In this document: positions 43,051-52,963 of the stretch, piece after piece
Numbering within the stretch: the first letter of the stretch is position 1
How the letters are laid out: each line of letters opens with the position of its first letter
Assembly: GCA_014584705.1 (NCBI GenBank)
Contig: JACTMJ010000004.1
Coordinates: 1-64,000 of the forward strand
Source of the DNA: Acidobacteriota bacterium
Lineage (GTDB): Bacteria > Acidobacteriota > Terriglobia > Bryobacterales > Bryobacteraceae
Reading direction: 5' to 3'
Length of the DNA stretch: 64,000 nt
Program-made: the position numbers and the translations under genes
Notes under the pieces: model-generated
What the model saw: the letters and a program-made list of their open reading frames with translations, nothing else
Databases searched by the model: none
Told to the model about the DNA's origin: nothing

Positions 43051-44595
43051 ATGGGTACGAGAAATCCATTTGAGAGGCAGGAGATGCGATTCGAGGTGGA
43101 TCCGCAAAGCGGACCGGCTCGGGAGGTAGACAGCGGACCGGTATTTCGTCTTCTCGTGATCGGCGATTTTTCGGGCGTTGCCTCGTCCGCGCGTAAGCCG
43201 CTTGCCAGCCGCCGGGCCGTGGAAGTGGATCGCGATAACTTCGACGATGTGCTGAAATCGGTTTCCCCGCACGTGATGCTCTCGATTGGCGATGAAGCGC
43301 CCTTTCCTCTCAAGATCGCCGACATCGACGATTTTCGCCCGGAAGCGATTTTCGAGCGCAATCCGCTGTTCCTCGAAATGCGCCGCTTGCGAGCCCGCCT
43401 GGAAGACCCGGACCGTTGGCGCGCGGCCGCGGAAGAACTGGGTCAGGAGGTCTCTCCCGCGCCACGAACGGCTGCGCCGAGCACTCCCGCGGCTCCCGTT
43501 ACCGCACGATCCCTGGTTAGCGGCGGTGGGCTGCTTGACGCCATGATGGAGCAACACGCTCCCACGCCCGCCGCACCCCAGATGAAACCATCCTCTGACC
43601 CTGTTCTCGAAATCGCCCGCCGCGCGGTGCAGCCGTATCTGGTGAGCGCGACCACCCAGGAACAAACCGCGCTGCTTGCCAAGATGGACGAGGCCATCAG
43701 CGCCCGCATGCGAGAGGTGCTGCGCCATCCGGGGGTGCGCACGGTCGAGGCCGCATGGCGATCCCTCTATCTGCTGATCCGCAGCCTCGATACCGGCCCG
43801 GATCTCAAAGTTTCCTTCTTCGATGTCACGCGTGAAGAACTGCAACAAGACCTGTTCGGCTCGGACGATCTAACCGAGAGCAGCATTTGCCGCCTAATGG
43901 TGGAAGATCCCAGGCGGCATTCCGAAGACAGCCAGTGGGCGGCAGTGGCGGCCACGTTTCGTTTCGGGGCCGATGCCGACGATCTCCGCGCCTTGAATCG
44001 TCTGATGAAGCTGGCCAAGGCCGCGAATGCGCCCTTCCTCGCAAATAGTACGCCGGCGCTCGCTGGCGTGCCCGCCTTTGAGGGAGTCCTGGAGCCAAAG
44101 AAGTGGACCAGCCCCCAGGAGGCGGCGGGGGGATTTTATGCCATGTTGCGAAGGCAGCCCGAAGCCCCCTGGCTCGGACTTGTTGCGCCCCGATTCCTGC
44201 TGCGGCTTCCCTACGGCGCAAAGACGGACCCGTGCGATGCCTTCCCGTTCGAAGAGATTCCCGGCGAACCCGCCCCGGACGACTATTTGTGGGGACCGTC
44301 GTCCTGCCTCGTTGCCATGCTGCTCGGCCAAGCCTTCGCCGACCGGGGATGGGATTTCAAACCCGGCGCGGCCGCCGAAGTGAAAGGGCTTCCCCTGCAT
44401 CTCTATCGCAGTTCCGCCGGCCCCGCCTCCTGGTCTTGCGCGGAAGCCTGGTTCACGGAAGAAGCTGTGGAATCGCTGGCGGAGCGCGGCTTCATCGTCG
44501 TCGTTCCCTACAAGGATCAGGACCGGGTCCGCGTGTTCCAGATGAATTCCATCGCGGAACCGTATAGCCTCATTCGCGGCCCCTGGCACGGATAA
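43051..44595 (+). CDS. Type VI-like contractile sheath protein, TssB-like and TssC-like regions fused
   Basis: The 514-residue protein has an N-terminal TssB-like region at about 30-125 (VFRLLVIGDFSG, AVEVDRDNFDDVL, IADIDDFRPEAIF, each matching TssB block by block). A Pro/Ala-rich linker spans about 128-185. A TssC/EvpB-like region follows at about 195-350 (MREVLRHPGVRTVEAAWRSLYLL, then TGPDLKVSFFDVTREEL), then a divergent C-terminal part ending SLIRGPWHG. In type VI systems these are separate proteins that form the sheath. No Hcp, VgrG, baseplate, ClpV or membrane-complex gene is in the window, so this is an orphan. An ATG at 43084 is an alternative start. Confidence 0.8.
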   Translation: MGTRNPFERQEMRFEVDPQSGPAREVDSGPVFRLLVIGDFSGVASSARKPLASRRAVEVDRDNFDDVLKSVSPHVMLSIGDEAPFPLKIADIDDFRPEAIFERNPLFLEMRRLRARLEDPDRWRAAAEELGQEVSPAPRTAAPSTPAAPVTARSLVSGGGLLDAMMEQHAPTPAAPQMKPSSDPVLEIARRAVQPYLVSATTQEQTALLAKMDEAISARMREVLRHPGVRTVEAAWRSLYLLIRSLDTGPDLKVSFFDVTREELQQDLFGSDDLTESSICRLMVEDPRRHSEDSQWAAVAATFRFGADADDLRALNRLMKLAKAANAPFLANSTPALAGVPAFEGVLEPKKWTSPQEAAGGFYAMLRRQPEAPWLGLVAPRFLLRLPYGAKTDPCDAFPFEEIPGEPAPDDYLWGPSSCLVAMLLGQAFADRGWDFKPGAAAEVKGLPLHLYRSSAGPASWSCAEAWFTEEAVESLAERGFIVVVPYKDQDRVRVFQMNSIAEPYSLIRGPWHG

Positions 44596-44598
44596 GAA

Positions 44599-44622
44599 AA
44601 GGGGCGGTGGGTGCCGCCCCTT
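44599..44622. terminator. Bidirectional hairpin between sheath and LysM genes
   Basis: AAGGGGCGG (44599-44607) pairs with CCGCCCCTT (44614-44622) around TGGGTG. On the minus strand it is followed by TTCTTATC after the TT arm end, so it best terminates the leftward LysM gene, but it also follows the sheath stop at once. Confidence 0.7.
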
Positions 44623-44649
44623 CAAAGTGCCTTCCGTGACGACGCGGCG

Positions 44650-45060
44650 TTAGCCGAGGTCCGGGATGATGAGCACATCGCCCGGATGAATCACGGTATT
44701 CTCGTCCTTCAACTGTCCCGGATTCGCTTCGATGATCTTGGGATAGAGAGAGCCCTTGCCCAGTTGGTTCTGGGCGATCTTCCAGAGGGAGTCTCCCTTC
44801 ACCACCGTGTAGGTCTTCTGCGTCGGAGGGGGCGGTGCCAGGCTCGGGTCGACGGAAATATCCGCCGTCAGATCGGAGTAGGCGGCATCGACCAGTTTGA
44901 TCTGATCCCAAACCCTATTCTTCACTTCGTCGGATGGCGCCGCGCCGCGAATGAGCAGCTTATCGTTCTCCACGTGAACGTTGGTGAGCCGCACGCCCAT
45001 CTGCTTTGCGGCGTTAATCACCGATTGATATTTCAGTTTCAGCGTATCCAGTCTGTCCAT
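44650..45060 (-). CDS. BON-LysM small protein (Kbp/YgaU-like)
   Basis: The 136-residue protein has a BON domain at about 5-70 (INAAKQMGVRLTNVHVENDKLLIRG, cut here for length) and a C-terminal LysM at about 83-134 (YTVVKGDSLWKIAQNQLG ... NTVIHPGDVLIIP). This order is that of E. coli Kbp (YgaU), a K+-binding protein, and it lacks a signal peptide. LysM proteins also occur in contractile phage-tail-like systems as baseplate or spike-linked parts. Its convergent position next to the sheath gene leaves both readings open. Confidence 0.88.
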   Translation of the reverse strand: MDRLDTLKLKYQSVINAAKQMGVRLTNVHVENDKLLIRGAAPSDEVKNRVWDQIKLVDAAYSDLTADISVDPSLAPPPPTQKTYTVVKGDSLWKIAQNQLGKGSLYPKIIEANPGQLKDENTVIHPGDVLIIPDLG

Positions 45061-45242
45061 AGCGCCTCAGTGTCCTTTCCGTCTTCCAGTATTTTTCCGG
45101 TTTCCCGCCCGCGGCGAACCGTGCGAGAGCCGTCAGTTTCAGAGCGGGTGATTCCGCACCCCGCTAGTATATCGTTCGACCTGGACGGATGTCGCGGCAA
45201 GCAGCGTTCCAGTTGTCCGCCTCACCGGTGGAGAATAGAGGC

Positions 45243-47942
45243 ATGCACAATCCGGGGAACGATGAGGAGTTCAAGCGCCTTCACCGCAATCGTGACCGCT
45301 CCGAGTATTGGACTCGCTGGGGGCCTTATCTTTCGGAACGACAGTGGGGCACCGTGCGCGAAGACTACTCCGCCAATGGCGACGCGTGGCGCTACTTCCC
45401 GCACGATCAGGCGCGCAGCCGCGTCTATCGCTGGGGCGAGGATGGTCTGCTTGGAATCTGTGACAACCATTGCCGCCTTTGCTTCAGCCTCGCCCTCTGG
45501 AATGAGAGAGACTCCATCCTCAAGGAACGCCTCTTCGGCCTTACCGGCCCCGAAGGAAATCACGGCGAAGATGTGAAGGAGTATTACTACTATCTCGATT
45601 CCACGCCCACCCACTCCTATTTGAAAGCTCTTTACAAATATCCCCAAAGCGCCTATCCGTATCAGCGCCTGATCGATGAGAACCGCTCCCGAGGAAAGAA
45701 AGAGCTCGAATATGAGCTCGAAGATACGGGCGCATTCCACGAGAATCGCTATTTCGACGTCTTCGCCGAATACGCCAAGGCGGAACCGGAAGACCTGCTC
45801 ATTCAGGTGACGATTGCGAACCGCGGGCAGGAACCTGCACCCCTCCATGTGCTCCCGCAAGTCTGGTTCCGCAATACCTGGGTTTGGGGAGACAGTTACG
45901 AAGCGGATTGGGGCGTCCCCTCAATCGAACTGCTGTCGGAGCGAGAACTGCTCTGCCGCCACTCATCTCTCGGCGAGTACATCCTGGCGGTCGAGCCCTC
46001 CGCTGCTCTCTTGAGTCCGGCTTTTCTCTTCACGGAGAACGAGACCAATACCGAACGGCTCTTCGGTCAACCCAACCGAAATCCCTTCGTGAAGGATGCA
46101 TTCCATCGCTATGTCGTCGATGGCGTTCAGGAGGCCGTGAATCCGGAAGCAAAGGGTACGAAAGCAGCGGCTCATGCGCGCTTCGAAATTCCGGGAGGCG
46201 CCTCAGCCACGCTGAAATTGCGGCTGTGCCGGCGCGATCTCGCCACGAGCGAACTCTTCGGCGATGGCTTCGATTCCATCATGCGCCAGCGTCTGAGCGA
46301 GGCGGATGCCTTCTACGCGTCCCGCACGGAACCCGCGCTCACCGCGCGGGAACGCAACGTGGTCCGCCAGGCTCATGCCGGGTTGCAGTGGAACAAGCAG
46401 TTCTACTATTACGACGTGCGCCAGTGGATCAAGGGGGATGCGACCCAACTCACTCCCCCGCCGGGGCGCGGCCTGATCCGTAACGGAGACTGGACCCATC
46501 TCTTCAATCGCGATGTCGTTTCCATGCCCGACAAATGGGAATACCCGTGGTATGCCGTTTGGGATAGCGCCTTCCACATGGTTGCCTTCGCGGAGACCGA
46601 TCCTCAGTTTGCGAAGAGCCAGTTGCTGCTCTTTCTCCGCGAGTGGTACATGCACCCCAATGGCGAAATCCCGGCCTACGAGTGGAACTTCAGCGAAGTG
46701 AACCCGCCGGTGCATGCCTGGGCGGCGTGGCGCGTCTTTCAGATCGAAGGAAAGCGCGGCAAGCGCGACTACGCCTTCCTGGAGCGGGTTTTCCAGAAAT
46801 TGCTGCTCAATTTCACCTGGTGGGTGAATCGCCAGGATTTGAGCGGCAATAACATCTTCACCGGGGGCTTTCTCGGCCTTGACAACATTGGCGTCTTTGA
46901 TCGCTCCAAACCGATTCCGGGTGTGAACGAATTGGCGCAGGCAGATGCCACCGCCTGGATGGCTTTTTTCTGCTCTTCCATGCTCAGTATCGCGCTCGAA
47001 TTAGCGGCACAGAACCCCGTTTACGAAGACGTCGCATCAAAGTTTTTTGAGCATTTCATCGGAATCGCCGATGCGATGAATCGGATCGGCGGTCACGGCC
47101 TTTGGGACGAAAACGATGGCTTCTACTACGACGAGTTGATCCTGCAAACCGGCGCTGTTCCGATGAAGATTCGTTCCATCGTGGGCTTGATTCCGATGGT
47201 CGCCATGGTCGTCATGCGGGAATCCACACTCAAGCGGCTGCCGAATTTTCGGCGGCGCATGGATTGGTTCCTCAAGCATCGCGGCGATCTCGCACGTGAC
47301 ATCTGCATGGTGCGGAACAGCCCTCGTGACGGTGACTTGCGCCTGCTGGCCATGCCCACGGAAGACCGCCTCTGCCGCCTCCTTCATTACATGCTGGATG
47401 AGGAGGAGTTCTTGTCACCCTTCGGGATTCGGTCGCTCTCCAAGCATCATCAGGACCACCCCTTCACCGTCAATCTCAACGGCAGTTCCCACACCGTGGC
47501 ATACGAACCCGCCGAATCCCAAAGCTATCTCTTCGGTGGGAATTCCAACTGGCGCGGCCCTGTCTGGTTCCCGATCAACTACCTGCTCATTGAAACGCTC
47601 GAACAGTACGCCTACTTCTACCACGACGGCTTGGAGGTGCAGTGCCCCACCGGATCCGCGAACGCAATGACCTTGCAACAGGTGGCGGATCACCTCACGG
47701 ACCGGCTCTGCGGCATTTTCGAAGCGAGCGAGAAGGGCCGTGCGCCGTGGCACGGATCCTCCATCCGCCCGCTCGTTGACGAACACTGGCGCGAACCGCA
47801 ACTCTTCTTCGAATACTTCCACGGAGACACGGGACGCGGCCTCGGTGCATCGCACCAGACCGGGTGGACCGCGCTCATTGCGCGCCTCATTCAGGACAAA
47901 GCCCGGCGGCGCAGGCTCGCGGACGAGGGTGGGAAGCCGTGA
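45243..47942 (+). CDS. GH63-like glucosidase (mannosyl-oligosaccharide glucosidase family)
   Basis: The 899-residue protein matches bacterial GH63-type glucosidases, with an N-terminal beta domain (RWGPYLSERQWGTVREDYS) and a C-terminal (alpha/alpha)6 barrel. Active-site regions are visible in PWYAVWDSAFHMVAFAETDP (acidic Asp) and PAYEWNFSEVNPPVHAWA, and in WRGPVWFPINYLLIE. There is no signal peptide, so it acts in the cytosol on an alpha-glucoside; the natural substrate is uncertain. The ATG at 45243 is chosen because it has TAGAGG upstream and homology begins there; a farther ATG at 45189 is in frame. Confidence 0.9.
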   Translation: MHNPGNDEEFKRLHRNRDRSEYWTRWGPYLSERQWGTVREDYSANGDAWRYFPHDQARSRVYRWGEDGLLGICDNHCRLCFSLALWNERDSILKERLFGLTGPEGNHGEDVKEYYYYLDSTPTHSYLKALYKYPQSAYPYQRLIDENRSRGKKELEYELEDTGAFHENRYFDVFAEYAKAEPEDLLIQVTIANRGQEPAPLHVLPQVWFRNTWVWGDSYEADWGVPSIELLSERELLCRHSSLGEYILAVEPSAALLSPAFLFTENETNTERLFGQPNRNPFVKDAFHRYVVDGVQEAVNPEAKGTKAAAHARFEIPGGASATLKLRLCRRDLATSELFGDGFDSIMRQRLSEADAFYASRTEPALTARERNVVRQAHAGLQWNKQFYYYDVRQWIKGDATQLTPPPGRGLIRNGDWTHLFNRDVVSMPDKWEYPWYAVWDSAFHMVAFAETDPQFAKSQLLLFLREWYMHPNGEIPAYEWNFSEVNPPVHAWAAWRVFQIEGKRGKRDYAFLERVFQKLLLNFTWWVNRQDLSGNNIFTGGFLGLDNIGVFDRSKPIPGVNELAQADATAWMAFFCSSMLSIALELAAQNPVYEDVASKFFEHFIGIADAMNRIGGHGLWDENDGFYYDELILQTGAVPMKIRSIVGLIPMVAMVVMRESTLKRLPNFRRRMDWFLKHRGDLARDICMVRNSPRDGDLRLLAMPTEDRLCRLLHYMLDEEEFLSPFGIRSLSKHHQDHPFTVNLNGSSHTVAYEPAESQSYLFGGNSNWRGPVWFPINYLLIETLEQYAYFYHDGLEVQCPTGSANAMTLQQVADHLTDRLCGIFEASEKGRAPWHGSSIRPLVDEHWREPQLFFEYFHGDTGRGLGASHQTGWTALIARLIQDKARRRRLADEGGKP

Positions 47943-47991
47943 GGATTCCTTCCGCGCCATCGAGCGACTCTGAGTGCGATATCCTCGTCGC

Positions 47992-48990
47992 ATGCGCCGC
48001 CGTGATCTGTTCTCTCTCGCCGCCGTTGCCGGAGCTCTCCCGATGAGTGCCGCCGCCGATGTTCCGCGCGTCCTCACTCCCGCACAGCGGAATCAGCGCC
48101 GCTCGGAGCTGTATTCGCTGATGGGCGATCTGCCAGCTTGGAATAGACCGGTGGGCGTCGAAGTGCGGAGCCGTGAAGAGACGCCGCACTATTCGCTGGA
48201 GCGCCTCGTCCTTGATCTGAACGGCGAAGAACCCGTTCCGGCCGTATTCACAAAACCGAAGGGTGCGGCGGGCCGCTTGCCCACAGTCCTGTTCAACCAC
48301 TCCCATGGCGGCGGCTACAACATCGGGAAGAAGGAGTATCTCGAAGGGAGAAGCTATCTTTCCACGCCGCCCTATGCGGAAGAACTCGCCCGGCTGGGCT
48401 ACGCCGGCTTATGCTTCGATACCTGGGCTTTCGGAGAGCGTGCCACGCGCAAAGAGAGCGAGATCTTCAAGGATATGCTCTGGAAGGGGCAGGTGATGTG
48501 GGGCATGATGGTCTTCGATTCCCTGCGCGCCATCGAATATCTCCTTACCCGTCCGGATGTGGATACCAGCCGCCTTGGAACCTTGGGTATTTCCATGGGC
48601 AGCACCATGGCCTGGTGGGTGGCTGCTCTCGACGAGCGCGTCAAAGTCTGCGTGGACATTTGCTGCCTCACGGATTTTGATGCCCTCGTGGCGGATCGCG
48701 GTCTCGATCGCCATGGCGTGTACTACTATGTTCCGTCGCTCCGTAAACACTTCACCACCGCGCAAATCAACGCCCTCATCGCGCCCCGGGCCCATCTCGC
48801 GCTGGCGGGTCTCAAGGATGGCCTGACGCCGGTGGAAGGTCTCGATCGAATCGAGCGGGAACTTGACGAAGTGTATGCCGCGGCCGGGAAAGCGGAAAAC
48901 TGGAAGCTGCTGCGTTACGATGTGGGCCATCAGGAGACCCCCGAGGGCCGCGTGGCGATTCGGGAATTTCTGAAAAAGCACCTAAGCTAA
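47992..48990 (+). CDS. Exported alpha/beta hydrolase
   Basis: The 332-residue protein has a Tat-like leader ([21 protein letters not shown]). It carries an oxyanion region [12 protein letters not shown], the nucleophile elbow GISMGS and a late His (VGHQETP), so it is a complete catalytic Ser hydrolase. It resembles acetylxylan esterase/dienelactone-hydrolase-like enzymes, but the substrate is unknown. It follows the glucosidase by 49 bases and may be co-transcribed. Confidence 0.85.
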   Translation: MRRRDLFSLAAVAGALPMSAAADVPRVLTPAQRNQRRSELYSLMGDLPAWNRPVGVEVRSREETPHYSLERLVLDLNGEEPVPAVFTKPKGAAGRLPTVLFNHSHGGGYNIGKKEYLEGRSYLSTPPYAEELARLGYAGLCFDTWAFGERATRKESEIFKDMLWKGQVMWGMMVFDSLRAIEYLLTRPDVDTSRLGTLGISMGSTMAWWVAALDERVKVCVDICCLTDFDALVADRGLDRHGVYYYVPSLRKHFTTAQINALIAPRAHLALAGLKDGLTPVEGLDRIERELDEVYAAAGKAENWKLLRYDVGHQETPEGRVAIREFLKKHLS

Positions 48991-49091
48991 CTCCGCCGTT
49001 CGCAACCGTAACCGGCGCGAGAATCTCCCATGTGTCCGTCTCTATTGAGGCCGGCGGGAGTTTGCCTCATTTCCCGGAAAAATCGCAGGTT

Positions 49092-49108
49092 AAGTGGTAT
49101 CTCTACTT
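49092..49108. promoter_or_regulatory. Imperfect inverted repeat upstream of the sulfate operon
   Basis: AAGTGG-TATCT-CTACTT lies 31-47 bases upstream of the sbp start. One of six pairs mismatches (G/T wobble in RNA). It is a candidate operator for sulfur control, but no regulator gene is present to test this. Confidence 0.25.
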
Positions 49109-49138
49109 CATCGATCAACATGCTATCCTATTCGAGAG

Positions 49139-50188
49139 ATGGCCACCGCTCTCCAATCGCGCCAACCCCGTTTTGGCCGGCGAACCCTGTTCGGAGGGCT
49201 TGCGGCGATCGGGCTCAGCGCGATGGGCTGCGGATCTGCCCGCGCGGGCTCACGCCCGCTTCTGAACGTCTCCTATGACCCCACCCGCGAACTATTCGAG
49301 GCAATCAACCAGCGTTTCTCCGAGGCTTGGGAGGCACGCGGCCGGGGCAGCCTGACGATTGACCAGTCTCATGGCGGTTCCGGGAAACAGGCGCGCTCCG
49401 TGCTCGATGGGCTTCGTGCCGATGTGGTGACCCTGGCTCTCGCTTACGATATCGATGCGATTGCCGATCGAGGCAGGTTGCTGCCCCCGGATTGGCAGAA
49501 GCGCCTCCCCCACAACAGTTGCCCCTTCACCTCTACCGTCGTCTTCCTGGTGAGGCGCGGCAATCCGAGGGGGATTCTGGATTGGCCCGATCTCGCACGC
49601 GCGGGTGTCAGTGTGATCACACCCAACCCGAAGACTTCGGGCGGTGCGCGCTGGAATTACCTGGCTGCCTGGGGCTACGCGGAAAAAGCTTCCGGTGGAA
49701 ATCCGCGCGAGACGGCGGAGTTTGTGGAGCGGCTTTACCGCAACGCCCCGCTTCTCGATTCCGGTGCCAGGGCCGCCACCACCACGTTTGCGCAGCGCAA
49801 GATGGGCGACGTGCTGATCGCCTGGGAGGCGGAGGCCCATCTGGCGCTTCGTCAGTTCCCGGCCGACGGTTTCGAAATCGTAAACCCCCGCTGCAGCATT
49901 CTGGCCGAGCCGCCCGTGGCCCTCGTGGATGAGATAGCCCGGCGAAATGGCACGGAAGAGGCCGCCCAAGCGTATCTCGAGTTTCTCTATCGCCCGGAGG
50001 TCCAGGCTGTGGCCGCTTCGCAGCGCTTCCGTCCCTCCGCGACCGGTGTGGATGCGGAGTTCCCGGCCATTGAAATGCTGACGATGGATCGTGACTTTGG
50101 AGGGTGGCGCGAAGCCCACCGCCGCCACTTTGCCGATGGTGGCAGCTTCGACCGGATTTACCAGCAAGGAGCACCGTCCGGAAGCTAG
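49139..50188 (+). CDS. sbp: Sulfate/thiosulfate ABC transporter substrate-binding protein
   Basis: The 349-residue periplasmic protein binds sulfate or thiosulfate. [18 protein letters not shown] and [17 protein letters not shown] are Sbp/CysP signatures, as is [21 protein letters not shown]. It has a twin-arginine leader ([21 protein letters not shown]) instead of a plain Sec one. The ATG at 49139 is preferred to the GTG upstream. It is the first gene of the sbp-cysT-cysW-cysA operon, with only 2 bases to cysT. Confidence 0.95.
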   Translation: MATALQSRQPRFGRRTLFGGLAAIGLSAMGCGSARAGSRPLLNVSYDPTRELFEAINQRFSEAWEARGRGSLTIDQSHGGSGKQARSVLDGLRADVVTLALAYDIDAIADRGRLLPPDWQKRLPHNSCPFTSTVVFLVRRGNPRGILDWPDLARAGVSVITPNPKTSGGARWNYLAAWGYAEKASGGNPRETAEFVERLYRNAPLLDSGARAATTTFAQRKMGDVLIAWEAEAHLALRQFPADGFEIVNPRCSILAEPPVALVDEIARRNGTEEAAQAYLEFLYRPEVQAVAASQRFRPSATGVDAEFPAIEMLTMDRDFGGWREAHRRHFADGGSFDRIYQQGAPSGS

Positions 50189-50190
50189 CC

Positions 50191-51021
50191 ATGAAGCACG
50201 CCACGCGAGTTCTCCCCGGTTTCGGCCTCACGCTGGGCTACACGGTTTTCTATCTCAGTCTGGTCGTCCTCATCCCGGTAGGGGCGCTCCTGCTCAAGGC
50301 AGTCTCCTTTCCCTTCGACGCGCTTTTCTCCGCCGCTTTCAGCCCCCGGGCCATTGCTTCCTACCAGGTCACTTTCATTGCGGCGCTGGGTGCCGCCTTC
50401 GCCAATGCCATCTTTGGCACGCTCGTTGCCTGGTGCCTGGTGCGTTATTCCTTTCCGGGGCGAAGTGTGATCGACGCACTTGTGGATCTGCCCTTCGCTC
50501 TCCCCACCGCTGTTTCGGGTATCGCTCTCACGGCCGTCTATTCGAAGTCCGGCTGGATTGGCAAATTGCTTGCCCCCTTGGGCATCGAGGTTGCTTTCAC
50601 GCCGCTTGGAATCACGGTCGCGCTGCTCTTTATCGGCCTGCCCTTCGTGGTGCGCTCGGTGCAGCCCGCCTTTGAAGAACTGGATCCCGCTGTGGAGGAT
50701 GCGGCTGCCATCCTCGGCGCATCGCGCTGGCAGACCGTGCTGCGCGTGCTCTTCCCACAGGTGATGCCGGCCATCCTTACGGGATTCACCATGTCGTTCG
50801 CTCGGGGTTTGGGGGAGTACGGCTCGGTTGTTTTTATTGCCGGAAACATGCCCTTTCGCACGGAGATAGCTTCGCTTCTCATCGTCACCAAACTAGAGCA
50901 GTTCGACTACGCCGGAGCCACCGCGATCGGATGCGTGCTGCTGATCGCCTCGTTCGTGCTGCTGTTCACGATCAACCTGATCCAGAACCGCTGGCTGCGC
51001 CGCTGGGGAGGTGCCGTATGA
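50191..51021 (+). CDS. cysT: Sulfate ABC transporter permease CysT
   Basis: The 276-residue inner-membrane subunit has about six helices and the permease EAA-like loop EELDPAVEDAAAILGASRWQ, with LPFALPTAVSGIALTAVYS and SFARGLGEYGSVVFIAGN typical of CysT/CysU. It starts 2 bases after sbp stops and its TGA overlaps the cysW ATG (ATGA). Confidence 0.95.
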   Translation: MKHATRVLPGFGLTLGYTVFYLSLVVLIPVGALLLKAVSFPFDALFSAAFSPRAIASYQVTFIAALGAAFANAIFGTLVAWCLVRYSFPGRSVIDALVDLPFALPTAVSGIALTAVYSKSGWIGKLLAPLGIEVAFTPLGITVALLFIGLPFVVRSVQPAFEELDPAVEDAAAILGASRWQTVLRVLFPQVMPAILTGFTMSFARGLGEYGSVVFIAGNMPFRTEIASLLIVTKLEQFDYAGATAIGCVLLIASFVLLFTINLIQNRWLRRWGGAV

Positions 51022-51902
51022 GTGGTGCTCACCAGCGTGGCGGTCTTGATGCGCTCGAAGCGCAGCGCACCGAGCCGGCTTGGCTTCGCCTGCTGCTGAT
51101 CGGCGTTGCGCTCGCTTTCCTGGCCTGCTTCCTGGGCGTTCCGCTCTTGGCGGTATTCACGGAGGCTTTCCGGCGCGGCGCGGGAGTCTATTTTCAAAGC
51201 CTGGTTGATCCGGCAGCGCTTGCCGCCATCCGGCTTTCGATCTTCGTGACGCTGGTGGCGGTGCCGCTGAACGTTCTGTTCGGCTTGATGGCCGCCTGGG
51301 CCATCGCCCGCTTCTCGTTTCGGGGCAAGAACCTGCTGCTCACATTGATTGACCTTCCTTTCAGCATCTCTCCCGTCGTCGCGGGCCTGATGCTGGTCCT
51401 GCTCTTTGGGATGCAAGGGCTGCTGGGTCCGGCATTGCGCCGTCTGGACCTGGACGTGATCTTTGCCGTCCCTGGCATCCTTATCGCCACGCTCTTCGTC
51501 ACGTTCCCGTTTGTGGCCCGGGAGTTGATCCCGCTGATGCAGCAGCAGGGCGCGGAGGAAGAGGAGGCCGCGGTCCTGCTCGGCGCAAACCGCTGGCAAT
51601 TGTTCTTGCGAATCACCTTGCCCAACATTCGCTGGGGCCTGCTCTACGGGGTGGTTCTCTCCACGGCGCGGGCATTGGGTGAGTTTGGCGCCGTGAGCGT
51701 GGTATCGGGCCACATTCGAGGCCGCACAAATACGATCCCGCTGCACGTGGAAATTCTATACAACGAGTACAACTTTTCGGCCGCCTTCGCGGTTGCCAGT
51801 CTGCTGACCCTCTTCGCACTATTGACGATCCTGATGAAGAGCTGGCTGGAATGGCGAATCAGCCGCGAACTGGGCGCATCGACGGAGGAAGCAAAACCGT
51901 GA
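51018..51902 (+). CDS. cysW: Sulfate ABC transporter permease CysW
   Basis: The 294-residue partner permease has the same fold and an EAA loop ([19 protein letters not shown]), with [20 protein letters not shown] and [16 protein letters not shown]. Its stop TGA lies inside the GTGA start of cysA. CysT and CysW together form the channel. Confidence 0.95.
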   Translation: MSGAHQRGGLDALEAQRTEPAWLRLLLIGVALAFLACFLGVPLLAVFTEAFRRGAGVYFQSLVDPAALAAIRLSIFVTLVAVPLNVLFGLMAAWAIARFSFRGKNLLLTLIDLPFSISPVVAGLMLVLLFGMQGLLGPALRRLDLDVIFAVPGILIATLFVTFPFVARELIPLMQQQGAEEEEAAVLLGANRWQLFLRITLPNIRWGLLYGVVLSTARALGEFGAVSVVSGHIRGRTNTIPLHVEILYNEYNFSAAFAVASLLTLFALLTILMKSWLEWRISRELGASTEEAKP

Positions 51903-52945
51903 GTATCGAGGTGCGTCGCGTCCGAAAGCGTTTTCAGAATTTCACCGCCCTGGACGATGTTTCCGTCAGCATCGGGAGCGGGGAACTGGTGGCGCTTCTC
52001 GGGCCGTCCGGTTCCGGGAAAACCACGTTGCTCCGCGTCATCGCCGGACTCGAAATTCCGGATCCGCATCCCGATTCGGCCGTGCTCGTCAACGGAGACG
52101 ACATCCTCGGAGGCGATCTGCGCCAGCGCCGCGTGGGTTTCGTCTTCCAGCACTACGCGCTCTTTCGCCACATGACGGTGTATGACAACATCGCTTTCGG
52201 ACTCACTGTCCGGCCGCGCGCGGAGCGCCCTCCCAAGGAAGAGATCCGGGAGCGCGTCACCCGCCTGCTCCAGTTGATCCAACTGGAGGGGCTCGCCAAT
52301 CGCTTCCCCAGCCAGCTTTCCGGAGGACAACGGCAGCGCGTGGCTCTCGCCAGGGCGCTTGCGATCGAACCCAAGGTGCTCTTGCTCGATGAGCCCTTCG
52401 GCGCGCTGGATGCGAAAGTCCGTCAGGATCTCCGCCGCTGGCTTCGCCGCCTGCACGACGAGCTCCACGTCACCACCATCCTCGTGACGCATGACCAGGA
52501 GGAAGCGCTCGAAGTGGCGGACCGCATCGTCCTGATGAATCATTCCCGCATCGTGCAGGTCGGCACGCCGGAAGACGTGTTTCATCGTCCCGCATCCCAG
52601 TTCGTGATGGATTTTCTGGGGCACGTCAATCTATTCCATGGCCGCATGGACGGAGATCAATTCGTAAGGGATGCCGCGGGCGAAGCGGGCGACCGCGTCT
52701 ATGCAAGGCCGTTTCAATTGGATATCCATCGCACGGCCGTGGCGCGCACCACCACAAAAGCCAAGGTGCGGAGGATCCTGGCAGCCGGACCTATCGTAAA
52801 GGTGGAGCTTAGCGGCGAATCAGGCGACCCCATCCTGGCTGAGATGACACATGAGCGCCTTCGCGAACTGAAGCTCGCTGTTAACGAAGACGTCTATGTG
52901 ACGCTGAAGGAAGCGCAGGTCTTCCAGGAAGACTATTCGATCTGA
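51899..52945 (+). CDS. cysA: Sulfate ABC transporter ATP-binding protein
   Basis: The 348-residue ATPase energises the CysTW channel. The GTG start at 51899 has GGAGGAAG upstream. Walker A is GPSGSGKTT (35-43), the signature is LSGGQRQR and Walker B is [11 protein letters not shown], with an H-loop VTHDQEEA. The C-terminal about 100 residues form the CysA regulatory domain. It is the last gene of the operon and nearly abuts convergent deoC. No cysteine-biosynthesis gene is adjacent. Confidence 0.96.
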   Translation: MSIEVRRVRKRFQNFTALDDVSVSIGSGELVALLGPSGSGKTTLLRVIAGLEIPDPHPDSAVLVNGDDILGGDLRQRRVGFVFQHYALFRHMTVYDNIAFGLTVRPRAERPPKEEIRERVTRLLQLIQLEGLANRFPSQLSGGQRQRVALARALAIEPKVLLLDEPFGALDAKVRQDLRRWLRRLHDELHVTTILVTHDQEEALEVADRIVLMNHSRIVQVGTPEDVFHRPASQFVMDFLGHVNLFHGRMDGDQFVRDAAGEAGDRVYARPFQLDIHRTAVARTTTKAKVRRILAAGPIVKVELSGESGDPILAEMTHERLRELKLAVNEDVYVTLKEAQVFQEDYSI

Positions 52946-52963
52946 GGGTATGGCCAACCGAAG

